A DNA stretch of 64,000 nucleotides, taken from Amorphochlora amoebiformis (lineage: Eukaryota; Cercozoa; Chlorarachniophyceae). The stretch covers positions 992,001-1,056,000 of the forward strand of contig BAAHQB010000041.1 in NCBI GenBank assembly GCA_054601695.1, written 5' to 3'. Below, one piece after another: positions 1 to 22,979 of this stretch; the first letter of the stretch is position 1, and each line of letters opens with the position of its first letter. Below the pieces are notes generated by a model that had not been told where the DNA came from, did not search any database, and was given only the letters and a program-made list of their open reading frames with translations. The translations under genes and the position numbers were made by a program.

Positions 1-19
1 TATTGTCAATGTATATACC

Positions 20-61
<42 letters not shown>

Positions 62-98
62 CACAATGAAATTTCATGTATAGTATGTTCCCTATTAG

Positions 99-176
99 GT
101 TGCTCATGGATTTGGATTCTTCCGCAAACAGATGAAAGAAATCAAGGAAGGTTTAAAGCCTGTAAAGCTATCATAG
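99..176 (+). CDS. Last exon of an unidentified + strand gene (partial)
   Basis: A TATTAG acceptor is followed by 26 codons ending in TAG. The peptide runs from VAHGFGFFRKQMKEIK to EGLKPVKLS and is basic. The upstream exons lie outside the window and I do not recognise the protein. Support comes from the clean acceptor, ordinary codon use unlike the surrounding AT arrays, and the fact that a + gene here continues the strict strand alternation seen in the other seven genes. It is convergent with the hydrolase gene ending at 2256. A chance open frame is possible because only one exon is visible. Confidence 0.45.
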   Translation, partial: VAHGFGFFRKQMKEIKEGLKPVKLS

Positions 177-559
177 CTAGACAACCATACGATGTCTTAC
201 ATTGAACGACCATATGATGTCTTACATAAACTAGTGGCTAGAGTAAACATTACTTCAACTTCTGGGCCAAACCTTTGCAATTGTGACAATTGTGGCTGTC
301 TCCCTTGTCACACGTAGTGACCCATTAATGTCATTGGACTGACCTCTAAATATAGATCGTATGCGTTTGTTAGCCTAGTAGCCTCATTCACCTTTCATTT
401 GCCAGATGCTGAGTCATACTGTCATTGTGATGTGTCACGCAATTACTAGATATTCCGGATTATGATGGGGACCATATGATAACTATCTAATTGATAACTA
501 TCTCATTGTGTCTAGGCTTGCTTTTAAAGGTTTGATTATTTGGCTTGCGAGTTTACAGC

Positions 560-602
<43 letters not shown>

Positions 603-607
603 CATAC

Positions 608-653
<46 letters not shown>

Positions 654-654
654 A

Positions 655-736
<82 letters not shown>

Positions 737-1087
737 TACATATGTGTATATATATATATATATCATTGTACACATACTTATATTGATATTAAAACAATAA
801 TACATATAGAACAATTACATACATATAAATACACACACACACACATATATATATATATTATATATATACAATATATATAGATATATACACATACATACAT
901 AGATATGATCTATATCTAGATATTATGTGATATATCTAGTACAATCATGGTATATTATGCGGCCCACGTGTAAAACACTAGACACAGTAGAACCGTGTAG
1001 ACATATGACTAGCGTACGGCAGTAGTAATATATATCTAGATATACACACACACACACACACATATAAAAATATATATATATTATATG

Positions 1088-1163
<76 letters not shown>

Positions 1164-2255
1164 GTGAGTATATGTATGTATATATATCAATATATATATA
1201 CATGTATATATATATCATGATAATCATTATGATATAGTGTGTGTGCACGGTATAATAGATATATCATGATACTTTCATGTATAGGTATAATCCATTGTAT
1301 TCTAGTATTCTAATGATCGTGCACGTGACGAACATTTTATAGCCTCAGTACGTTTTGTATGTATACGTACGTACTAAACGTACATAAACGCTGCTAGTAC
1401 TCATACTAGTGTTCAAATTTATACTAGATATGTACAGATATATTCTAGACACGTACGTATATGAGTACGTATGCCAGTAGAAGTACCCGGTGACACAACT
1501 TTCCGGACCTCTAACGACAGGTGCAATGATATGAAAACATGTAATATAGCTACAAGGCTATATGAAAACATAATAGTACTAGCGGCGTCCGAGTGCGTAC
1601 ATACTTTCAGTCCGTGTTATATGCGTGCGATAACTAGATAATTGCACTATACACAGTACGAATACGTACGTCGACGTCACAATTTCATATACTATGACTA
1701 GTCACATTAGTCACAGGCCGGGCTAGCGGGGTTAATGTTTTCAAAATCTTCACGGCATTGTAACTTAATCATTTGTAAGTTTGTACGTTTATCTACATTA
1801 ATCTAGTTAGCTTACGTCACGGTACGCACGGTACGTACGTACGTACATACATACGGCTTGATGTATACACTTGTACACTAGATCTAGTAGATCTAGTACA
1901 TACGCACGCACCAGTGTGAGTACTGTACGCATGCGCATACGTACGTACGTACTAGTACTAGAAGTAATCGGACTATCGTAGTATTGTTTTCACCATATAT
2001 TTATAGTATTTATGTACCTTTACTACAGTAGTTTACTTGAGGCCCTTGGAACGTTGCGTACATGTCATTATTACCAATAAGTCTAAACGATCTGAACTAT
2101 CTTCAGCGGTGGCAATCAATACATACAATTAAGCGATTCATTCACACAACCCCCAACGCAACCGCAGGTATCGATAGCTCCCCGCAGATATAGTAGATAC
2201 ACCCACACCAGTATCTCAAAGACAGCCAAGCCAGCACGTACAAATTGCTAGACAT
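177..2255. other. Intergenic spacer between convergent genes, AT arrays then CTAG/ACGT-rich DNA
   Basis: No convincing exon was found. Positions 541-780 and 1085-1155 are (TA)n arrays, with short CA/TG runs near 833-845 and 1047-1063. From about 1300 to 2000 the sequence is unusually rich in short self-complementary words (CTAG, ACTAGT, ACGTACGT, GTAC), for example near 1830-1845 and 1940-1955. The same composition recurs after other gene 3' ends (21132-21801, 29844-30162). Confidence 0.6.
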
Positions 2256-11403
<9,148 letters not shown>

Positions 11404-11704
11404 ATGTTAAGCAGCTTCCTGCTGATCCATGGGAAGAAGGCCTTTCTCTCGAACTTAAATGCTTCCGACAAATCCCAATCCGCTCAAGACAATGAAGAGG
11501 TGATTTATCTCCTCCTCATATCTTTCCTCTTCGAAACTCTCTCTCTTACAGTCGAACTTCACTATAATAATTCCTTCGTGCTAACCTTCAGATCGTATCT
11601 GATGACTACGTATACCAAGTCCGTAAAAGCTTACGACGGCTCAAGTCAGAGGTACAAGTGATTGCAGTCTCTCTTTCTTAATGCGCATACATACACACTA
11701 ATAC

Positions 11705-11779
<75 letters not shown>

Positions 11780-13213
11780 TATATATATATTTATACATAT
11801 GTATGTATATATTATATAGAATATATATATATATTTTTATATATATATACATATGTATGTATATATAATACATATATACACATATACATATACATATATA
11901 TGTATACATATGTGTATCATTATTAGCATATCTTTAAAATCACACACATATTATATAATATATATATATATATATAATATATACATATATATATATACAT
12001 ATGTGTGTGTGTGTGTTTGTATATATACATATATGCATATATATATACATATACACATACATATATATACATACATATTAAACACATATATGTATATGTA
12101 TATATGCAATATATATATATATACATCTACGCACATATATGAATTTGTATATTTATGTTTTTCCCTATGTGATACATGAAGTTCGTTTATAATGCTAAAC
12201 ACGCAATTTAACTTCAGATAATCTCCGCTAAAAAGGACCCAAAACCCCTTGGTCCGTTAACCTCGACTAAATCTTAACCCTACCTCACCCTAACCCTAAC
12301 TCTAACCGGTAGCTCCCAGCATAACAGCCCCACTATTTCGGCGGAGTCAATTGCCCTAGGGCTAAGACATGCTGAATAACTTGATCAAAACCCTAACCCT
12401 AACCCTAACCCTAACCCTAACCCTAACCCTAACAGAGTTAATGGTCCTCGGACCAAGACGTGCTGAATAATCTGATTCCAACCCTAACAATACGTTCTCG
12501 TTTCACAGAATCCCTTAACGAATCGATCGAGCAGGTCTATCGTAAGGGTCTCGGTGTTGGCAGACAGGTACTCCTCATTCTTTATCTTTACCTCTTTCGC
12601 CATTCTCTCACTAATAAAAGGAATGATATTATATGTATATTTATATATATATATATATATATTCTATATATATATATATATGTATACATATATGTACAAT
12701 ATAACATAATATTATGTATATATTAAATTTTGACTGCATGTGTATAGGTAAATTACCCGAGCAAAAGACCCCCTCAGAGGTCTAAGACTAGGACACCTGA
12801 GGCTGACATGCAAGATTTCTTCTCCGAAATGAGCGAGACTAACGCCATTTCCCCACCCACCGGCTTCTCGACTCCTCAGCTTACCGGACGCGCGTACAAA
12901 GCGGACCACAAAACCCACAAGGGCAATCTATGCTACCCTGCGGGCTACGAAAAAAAAATTAGAAAGAATGGTTCGGGGGATAATGGGGGAGGCCGGAAGG
13001 GTAATGGGGTTGGAGATGAAATTTGGTGGGGTGAGAAAGATGAGGCGACAAGCTGGTTGCGGAATCAGATGACAGCTATGAAGACGTGTTATGATGGAGG
13101 TATTTTGTTGACTGTGTGAACATATGATGTGTAACATATATATATATATATATACATGTTACATATATATATATATATAATATATATATCATATACATAT
13201 ATATAATATATAT

Positions 13214-13254
<41 letters not shown>

Positions 13255-13835
13255 CTTATATATGTATGGGTGAAAATGTGTGAAATGTAAAGATTTACAT
13301 ATACCACAGGGATCGCTCGGAGCCCTACTCATCGAGATTACATCACAAGTCTTAAAAGTGATAAATCAAACAAGTCGACAAGGTGTCCATTTGTTATCCT
13401 CCTCTCTCAGTCGCTCCTTTCTCTCTCTCCTTCTGTGCCTCTCCTTCTGTCCCTCTCTCTCTCTCTCAGACTAAAAGAGTATTAGGGTTAGTGCTAGGGT
13501 TATTGTTAGATTTAGAACAGGAAGATATAGTCAGAGAATGTTTTGCATGTGTTATATATCATATATATATATATATATACATATATATTATATATGTGAT
13601 ATATATCACCCTCAATTCTACTTTCCCCTTTCCTCCTCCCCCCTGCTCGAAAGCTTCTTTGGAATCCACAAATGCAAAAACACCTAAAATTAAAAATTGA
13701 CTAGGACGGCTCCGTCTAACTTCACATTCATGGGGATGCGCGACGTGGACAGAACGGGTTTCACTCCCCAGGCAAGTGGCGTGAGATCTCGACTACGTGG
13801 GAAGGAGGTATACTTGTTCGAGATCAAGATGCATG

Positions 13836-13890
<55 letters not shown>

Positions 13891-14524
13891 ATATATATAT
13901 ATATATTTATATATATATATATACTCTGCTATACTTATGCATGTGTTACATATATAATATACATACATTAGAAGACAATTACATATATATTTTGTATATA
14001 TATGTATATATATATAATACATATATATATATTATATATATATATATATATGTACATATATATATATATACTTTTTCATCTCCCACAGCTAGCTGGTGGC
14101 TCTACCCCCAAGTATTCTCTCGGGCTAGATACCATATCTCTCTACCACGAGGCAAGATCCTAACCCTAAGCCAGACTTCGTACCTATATCTTCTAAACTC
14201 TTTTGAACTCTTTTGAACTCTGACCCTGTTTTTGAATCCTGAGTCTTTCCCGCCCGTGTCCTTTTGTGTGTTTATCTTCTCATTCAGTCATTCGATTTTC
14301 CGCAAATTACACTGAGAGATAGAGATTCAGGGCTTGAAAAGGAAACCAAGACGCTAAGGTTGACTTTTAACATGTAGTTGTGTGTAATGGCCATGTGTGT
14401 ATATTTCTTCTTATATTTTATGTCTAATTTACTAATTTTTGATATTACGTGTATGAAGGGAGTTGATGACAACGCTGTCGAACAGAGCTACCGATCGGAA
14501 GCTCAACAGGTAATAAAACTAATA

Positions 14525-14564
<40 letters not shown>

Positions 14565-14578
14565 TAATATATGTGATA

Positions 14579-14609
<31 letters not shown>

Positions 14610-15592
14610 GTTAATATATATGTATGTGTGCATTAATTATGTACACTTGAAAAAGCCCATATATAAATACATAGATTAAAAGAATATGTGTAAATACATA
14701 GATCAAAAAGCACAAAGAACGCCACGAAACGTCAACGGAAAAAGGTTATATGTCATGTATATATATATATATATATATGTGTGTATAAAGATACATATAT
14801 ATATATATACATACATATATATTAGAATTTATACTGATCAGAATCACAAATCGAGAACGTTTGGCGACCATCGCCGTTTCTCCTTCATGAGTGCTTCTAC
14901 TGATATCTCCTCGCCGAATCTCTTTCTATACCCCCACGGAAGGTCTATCTAATACTCTTCAACTTATACATTATCTCCCTATTCCCTTCTCACCCCTCAC
15001 TCGATGTCTCCTCTCTCTCTCTCTTTTCTTGTTATGCGTACCGCCTCAGGCCCGTAACGACTACCCCCTCGCTAAAGCAGCCAAGAATGTAATGTCTAAG
15101 CACTTCCCCCTATCCCTAGATCGAAACCCAAACCCTGCCCTAAATCTAAAATCCTAAACCCCATCTTCTAAGATGGTGTGTCGGGTTAGGTATAAGGACG
15201 TGCAGTCAACTACCTCGCCCCGCTAGCTAACCTGAAACCTGTACATCTCTTCTCTTCAATTACTTTCTCTCTCTCTCTCTCCCTCTCTCCCTCTCTCTCT
15301 CCGTCTCTCTCCGTCAGAATGACCAGCCAAAGGAGGAACAATTCCATGAAAGTAAGTCCCAAGACTGAGCGGCTCTTGCTTCAGTCCAAGCTGCTCTCAC
15401 AGCAGATCTGCGAAAATCCTCTTCGTCTAGACGGTGGGAATATGGATGAGAAAGAGAAGGCAAAGAAACGAGAGCACGATGTACGAGTTATTGATTTATG
15501 TATGTGTAAACATAGGTGGAATAATATATATATATATATATGTATGTATATATATATATATATATAATACATATGTATGTATGATACATAGG

Positions 15593-15638
<46 letters not shown>

Positions 15639-16297
15639 GTATATATGTATACATGTATGTATTTACATATGTATGTATATATATATTATATATATGTATA
15701 TCTATATAATCATATATACAATATAATATATTTAAAATTATGTATGTAGAAAATATACACATACATATATATATATATTTATATATATATATATACATGT
15801 GTGTATAGAAATATATATATACATAGATATCTACAAATATACATGTACATATACATAAAATTATATATACGTATATATATATATATATAATTATAATATA
15901 TATATATATATATAATATATATAATATATATTATATATATACATACACCTGTGTGTAAATTCATACCCAGATTATCTATGCACGAAGGCCCCCGTCACCG
16001 GCGGTGACCCCCAAGTTGTCCCAGCTGGAGAGATCCTACACCCCGATCCGTGTTGCTAAGAGGTTTGGGAAGGAGATGAGAGTCAAGGGCGGACACGGCA
16101 CATTTGGGGTTTGGAAGATGGAGAATAAGGTTGTCTTATGTTTGTGTCTAATATGTGCCCGCGTGTAAGGTTGTATATATTATGTGTAAATATACGAATA
16201 AGTATGGGTGTGCGTGTGTATTATATAAGTATTATTTTTGTGCACAAAAATACAAAACATATACATCTATGTCCATATTTATAATAGTGTTTATATT

Positions 16298-16334
<37 letters not shown>

Positions 16335-16688
16335 ATTACTGCTCATCACAAACTTTTCTATTTTGGTTTTAAGTTCGCGATTAACTTTCAACTGATATGT
16401 ATATGTAAACATATATATATATATATACATATGTTAATATATATATATATATAGACATATGTATATATATATATGTGTATTGTTACCATTTATGTATAAT
16501 GTACTTTAATATAACACAGTAATGATTCTTTTTATGTAATAAAATATAACTTAGGATTCTGAGTCCGAAATAGATGGGCCAATGGAGGAGGGGAAGGAAG
16601 TCAAGGAGGAGGAGGTACTACCGATCCATACATAAATATATATATATATATATATATGTATTTATACATGTATGAATATAATTATATG

Positions 16689-16719
<31 letters not shown>

Positions 16720-16918
16720 ACATGTGTATGTGTATAATATACATACATATATATACATATATATAGTATATATATATATATGTATATATATAAATATATA
16801 TATATATATACATATATGTACATATACATATATATGTATATATATGTGTGTGTATATATATATGTATAAATATATATATATATACATATATGTACATATG
16901 CATATATATATATATGTG

Positions 16919-16969
<51 letters not shown>

Positions 16970-17270
16970 AATATATGTATATGTCTGCATTTGTACAGTA
17001 TATAATAAACAGATGTATATATTGTTAATGTATATATTTACAAACACGACAGGAAAGACCTACCTTCCGTGTCCGCCTTAAAAGCACTGAAATCATAACA
17101 GACAACGTAACCCTAAACTCTAACCCTAAACCCTAACCCTAACCCTAACCCTAACCTTAACCCCTAAACTGTAACCCTAACCCTAACCCTAACCCTAACC
17201 CTAACCATAACTAACCAGGGATAACGAACTCAACTCTAATCATAAGTATAATCTTCGACTTATCTATATG

Positions 17271-17309
<39 letters not shown>

Positions 17310-17389
17310 ATGTGTGTGTGTGTATAATATGTACATATATATACACACACACATATATATATAACATATATGCGCAAACATATGATATA

Positions 17390-17435
<46 letters not shown>

Positions 17436-17786
17436 TACCCTCCCAATCCCATTTTAACCCAAGAAGGAAGTCAAACCTGAGACTCAAACTGACGTCGCCT
17501 CGGGACGCTCTGACATTGTAACGGGTGTGTTAAAACCTGTTTAGCACTCTTTACCCTTCTCTCGGCGCTCTTTTCTCTTTTCTCTCTCGCGCTCTTCTCT
17601 TCTCTCTCTTTCTCTTTTCCCTTTTCTCTCTTTTCCCTCCTCTCTTGTCTCTCGTTTGCTTTTCGATCTCTCTCCCCTCTCTCTCTAGCCCTGGCTGAGA
17701 CGTGAGTGTGATAGGGCACCGGGATACTGAGATGTCAAATGAGCAGTCACAGACCGATCAGGTAGATCTCGATCGATATACAAATA

Positions 17787-17835
<49 letters not shown>

Positions 17836-18064
17836 GATATATATGTATAGATATATGGTGTTATATATTGTGTGTAGATTTATATATGTATATATATATA
17901 TATATATAGCACAAACACATGTGTGTATAGAAATCTATATCTCTGTATGTGTTTTATTGATTCTTATCATTAATATCGCTAACCGTCGAGCAATATGAGT
18001 AGAATTCACTACACATACATGTACACTCTACTATAGATAAACTATACACATAGATGTATTAACA

Positions 18065-18100
<36 letters not shown>

Positions 18101-18770
18101 CACGTATTTCTATACATACACGCATATATATATATATATATAATGTGATGTATACATATTTAAAAACATATATCCCATTTCGTAGGACTCCTCGGGTAGC
18201 GATGAGGAGAGCTCCATTCTTGAGGTCACCTCTATAATGCTCTCTCTCTTCACCTCTCTCTCTCGCTCCAATCCTCTATGCCTTTCTCCTTCTCGAACTA
18301 TCTTTCTTCCCATAAGACATCCCTACGTCTCTCACCCTTATCCTAACCTCCAGTCTAAGCCTAAGCCTGTCCGTTACCCTCTAACCCGAATCCTAACCCT
18401 AATCTTATCTCCTAAGCCTAGTTTTAGACTAGGCATAACTCTAAATCCAACCCTAACCCTAACCCAACCCGAACCCTTAGTCTGCACATAACCCTGACCT
18501 AAAGCTCCTTTCTCTCTTTTATTTATCTTTCTCTGTGTGTGTGTATGTGTGTGTGTGTGTGTTTCTCTCTCTCCACTCAGTGTATATATATATATATATA
18601 TAAACATATACGTATCCATGTAACTGTCATTATTCTTGTTTCAAATAATTTGGTTTCTCTCCGTTTTTGCTCAACCTTTCTTCTCTCTCTCCACAGCCTT
18701 CTTAACGCTATACATCATCTTATACATATCTCTATCTATATCCTCTCTTTGCTGAATGCTACTAATAGTA

Positions 18771-18823
<53 letters not shown>

Positions 18824-19624
18824 TATATACCATATAATATATATATATACAAGGGAGCACACCGGTAAGTGAATGCACAATCCCTTACATAGGCACTTTT
18901 TAAATGTGTCCTTAATTAGGCCATCCCCCTTGATGAAGAAAGGAACATGTGGGCCGGCATTAGTCCTGAAACTACCCCCGACACCTCCAGATCCATCCCC
19001 ATGCGCAGAACAGTTGAGATGAAATCCCTGAATTTACCACTCTTGCCTCTTTCGGTACTTAACCGTGATTCTCGGAACTCAAAAATCTATGATTTGGGGT
19101 AAGATTAATCGTGAGGGTCGAAAGTAGAGGTGTACCGATTTATTTTTTTTATTTTTTAATTTTTTCAATTGTGTTTTGCTCATGTGATGGGGTTTAGATG
19201 GATACGGCGAGAATGAACCTTAAGCAGCGAACGCGCACTCCAAGGTTGCATAGTATGTATGTTGTATGTATACACATTTATATACGTATTTGTGTGCAAA
19301 ATACACGTGTATATATAGCATGTATGTTAATATTCAAACCCTTGTTATATATACTTAGCTCTAAATACATAATTAAAATTAGGGCTAGAGGCTCTCGATC
19401 GCCGGCTCCTTCACACCGCGGCACACAGCAAGTTTTATACGACGAAGTTAGTCTTTTGCGCTCTCTCGATCTCTCCTTTTTCCCCTTATCCTTAGCTGTG
19501 TATACATGTAGGATTGTTTTGGGGCGGCACCTTAGCTATATATTCATATAGGATTAAGATGGGGCGCCACTTTGGCTCAATATATATAGGGTTAAGGTGG
19601 GGCGTCACCTTAGCGCCATCTTAG

Positions 19625-19680
<56 letters not shown>

Positions 19681-19738
19681 CAATATATATATATATATAT
19701 ATAGTTTACGAATGCTGCTTTTGCATTCGAAGAAGATG

Positions 19739-19803
<65 letters not shown>

Positions 19804-19806
19804 TAC

Positions 19807-19840
<34 letters not shown>

Positions 19841-19865
19841 ATATATATAAGTGTGGTTGTGTGTA

Positions 19866-19902
<37 letters not shown>

Positions 19903-20034
19903 GTACATTATAGGGTTAAGGTGGGGCACCACCTTAGCTACACTTAAGGTGATGTACTTTGGCTATAGGGTAAGGTTGGGCGCTATTTTAACTACAGGTT
20001 AAGATGGGGCGCCATTTTAGCTATATACATTCCC

Positions 20035-20078
<44 letters not shown>

Positions 20079-20335
20079 TGTATATACAAACAAACATATT
20101 TAATTAGGATGAGGAGAGTTCGGATTCTGGAAGCGGGCATGACGGACCTGTATATTCATATTTATATTACATATCGAAATTACATACAACAAATACATGT
20201 GTTATGTACATATATAAATGCATATCCATGTGTGTGTACAAATCCTTCTTGTTGTCGGATTATACGCACATATGCATATATATTATACCAGGCAAGTCAC
20301 AGTAGGCAGAGCGGTCGATCTAGTATTGGAAGGTC

Positions 20336-20384
<49 letters not shown>

Positions 20385-21131
20385 GTATGTATATATGATT
20401 ATATATGTGATATACATATATTTATATATATATATATTATATATATGTTATATATACATGTAGATATCAAAATAGGAATGTATATATATATATATGTGTG
20501 TATATATATGTATGTGTGTGTGTGTGTATAATTACACATAAATATATTATATGTTTGTATGTGTAGATATACACATGTATGCATGTATATATCGTTCCAC
20601 GTATTTCGTATATAGATATTTTTACATTAATTCATACATATATAAAAAGATATATGTAAAAGAAAATATATATATATATGCATATATATATACATATATA
20701 TATATATATATGTATATATATGTATAGGTATATATATTTATATATGTTCTTTTATTTATAAATATATTAGTGTAGATGTATACATATTTGCATATACATC
20801 TAAGGGCCATCCGTTTGATAAGAATGCTATATTTAATACATATATATATATATATATATAAACGTGTACATTTATATGTATATACATATAATATATACAT
20901 ACAAAAAAAAATATATATATATATGTCTATATGTATGTATGTATGTATTTTTGTTATGTATGTTATATATACACATATATATATATACATATATAATATG
21001 TAAATACACATACATGTGGGCCTGGATAATATGGATACACCCTTAGTTTCAACCTTCCAACCATCGATGAGACCTCCGGTATTCCAGTTAAGGCTCGTCC
21101 TATAAAAGCTCATGAAGGTTATGAGCTGTAA
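11404..21131 (+). CDS. Unknown Ser/Pro/Arg-rich protein, about 25 exons, about 690 aa
   Basis: Exons: 11404-11499, 11592-11651, 12218-12251, 12509-12567, 12748-13099, 13310-13382, 13705-13807, 14089-14151, 14459-14509, 14842-14942, 15050-15088, 15318-15480, 15971-16129, 16555-16614, 17053-17106, 17464-17524, 17700-17761, 18186-18224, 18920-19054, 19198-19244, 19383-19446, about 19705-19745, 20108-20149, 20292-20332, 21047-21131 (TAA). Phases match throughout, which is the main evidence. No domain is recognised. The product is rich in Ser, Pro, Thr, Arg and Lys, with acidic patches ([27 protein letters not shown]) and basic Ser-Pro segments ([14 protein letters not shown]), suggesting a largely disordered, possibly phosphorylated protein. 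The longest exon includes [19 protein letters not shown]. The intron after 14151 appears to use a GC donor, and the exon at 19705 has no nearby GT donor. The start ATG is the first in frame after a possible acceptor, so an upstream exon cannot be excluded. Confidence 0.72.
12265..12485. repeat. Telomere-type repeats with two copies of a dispersed element, in intron 3 of the + gene
   Basis: Seven perfect tandem CCCTAA units occupy about 12391-12433, with degenerate copies on both sides. They flank two copies of a conserved segment: about 12306-12390 and, shorter, about 12434-12485. Read on the - strand it contains ATTCAGCATGTCTTAG and then ATTGACTCCG. Related copies occur at about 32980, 50935, 54790, 58160 and 62430. 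Confidence 0.85.
17107..17215. repeat. Telomere-type CCCTAA array abutting a 5' splice site
   Basis: A CCCTAA array, with two interruptions, starts directly at the donor of intron 15 of the + gene. The exon ends GACAAC and the intron begins GTAACCCTAA, so the splice-site GT is continuous with the repeat. Confidence 0.85.
17530..17692. repeat. Polypyrimidine (CT-rich) tract in intron 16 of the + gene
   Basis: About 160 bases of TC-rich DNA on the coding strand, immediately upstream of the acceptor used at 17700. Shorter examples lie at about 13395-13471, 14985-15030 and 15262-15315, each upstream of an exon of the same gene. Confidence 0.75.
19626..19803. repeat. (TA)n arrays flanking a short exon
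   Basis: Two near-perfect (TA)n blocks, about 19626-19680 and 19741-19803, flank the 19705 exon of the + gene. They may be collapsed in assembly. Confidence 0.9.
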
Positions 21132-21258
21132 TATAGCAAGTTTACTTTGTAAATTATACAATGGGTTCAACTATGATGTAGCCTATATCTGAATGTATGC
21201 CGCGTGACGTTTTCACGTCTAGATTGGACGATGCGTGGATGTACACATATACTAAAGG

Positions 21259-21297
<39 letters not shown>

Positions 21298-21801
21298 TAA
21301 TTATATAGATACATAAAAATGTATGTCCTAGATGTCTAAGATAGCTATATCACATCTAGCATATCTACTAATACTAGTCTAATAGTATGTAAGCTAAAAC
21401 TAGTACTTACGAGATTTAGTTTACGGTAGCCTAGAGATACCTAGATACATAGATATTTAGATGTAGTAGATATACACAGTGAGGTACAACCTAGACAATA
21501 CTGATAATGTCTAGAATGTATCGACCTAGTTTTATGTAATTTATACTACTTGTCATGATTGTAACAATAACTAGAATAACTAGAAAAACTAGAATCTGGA
21601 GTAACCCTAGGTAACTACAGTAGTCTAGGTAGTATGGATTGAAATATTACACTCTAGAGTAGTAAATCTAGACATGTAGCAATTAGAGTAACAACTAGAA
21701 CAAGAGGTATATCACAATAGTCGCGATGATATTACAATACAATTATGACTCTATATATGAGAACTGCAACGGTATACTGACTGGATTAAATTCAAACGCC
21801 A
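21132..21801. other. CTAG-rich spacer between convergent genes
   Basis: This spacer lies between the TAA of the + gene and the TGA of the MCMDC2-like gene. After one (TA)n block near 21260-21290, about 21320-21720 is dense in CTAG (for example TCTAG, ACTAG and CTAGA words every 10-25 bases). No exon is seen. Cleavage and poly(A) signals for both genes should be here but cannot be picked out. Confidence 0.6.
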
Positions 21802-22341
21802 TCAGAAGGCATTCAAAAATCGCCTAACATCTTCCACAAATCTGTTAAACCTCTGCAAATGAACAGTGTTGTATTGGACGTACGCACTCTCCTTTTTTTT
21901 CGGGGCCACCCCCAGAAGCCGCCGGCTCAGTTTCATAGCTGCAGATGGCGCATAGTGTTTGTCGATATTCAGGTTTCCGTCCCTGAGGTCCCTGAAGGAC
22001 ATCGCGGTTTGAGAGGTGTGGTGGCTTCTGCTCTCTTCAACGATCATGATTCCTACTAGGACGTCTGAAAAGGTGGATATTGGATACATGTAATATCAGT
22101 CAGGATGCAAGAGAACTGAGGACATTATTAGAGTATCATAGAGCGAGAGAAAGAACGAGTTTTGTGTATGTTGTGTGTACAGAGAGAGAAAAAGAGTCAG
22201 GCAAAAAGAGACAGCAAAAGCCACAGGATAAAAGGAAACGGGGAAAATGTTAAAGAGAACTACATATTCACATTCATACCTATATATGTGTATGTGCATA
22301 TAATGCTTTATACGTATGATATATTATGTGCATGTATGTGC

Positions 22342-22388
<47 letters not shown>

Positions 22389-22555
22389 ATAATAGTAATA
22401 TATATACCTGTATACACAGACGTATATATATGGTACGTACATACATATTTACAAATATATATGTATATATATACATATATATATATATATATACATATAT
22501 CATATATATATGCATATGTACATATACATATATTCATGCACACTCATATACATAT

Positions 22556-22593
<38 letters not shown>

Positions 22594-22713
22594 TATGTGA
22601 GAGAGTGAGAGAGAGAGGAGAGAAAAATAATAAGCAATAACAACTATACGAAGAATGATGTGTACATCCCTCTCTCTTTCTTCTCTAGGTTCATCTTCCT
22701 TTATTTTCGTTTT

Positions 22714-22756
<43 letters not shown>

Positions 22757-22938
22757 TATAATGTATATGCATGTGTACATATATTTACATTCACACACAC
22801 ATATATACTACATACACACACATATACATATATATATATATATATATTTAAATATCTGTTCATGTAGATGTGTATGTGTATATATGTACATATACTATGA
22901 ACCTATATTTATATTTATTTTTAGATATATTATCTAGG

Positions 22939-22979
<41 letters not shown>

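Noticed and set aside
498-1190. Many open frames of alternating Tyr/Ile (here and throughout the window)
   Set aside because: They are translations of (TA)n arrays, open on both strands and several frames at once, with no coding signal.
12391-12433. Chromosome end (telomere)
   Set aside because: Short array flanked by coding exons on both sides; all such tracts here are internal.
20810-20840. Possible exon of the + gene after a CTAAG acceptor
   Set aside because: The exons at 20292-20332 and 21047-21131 join in phase without it.
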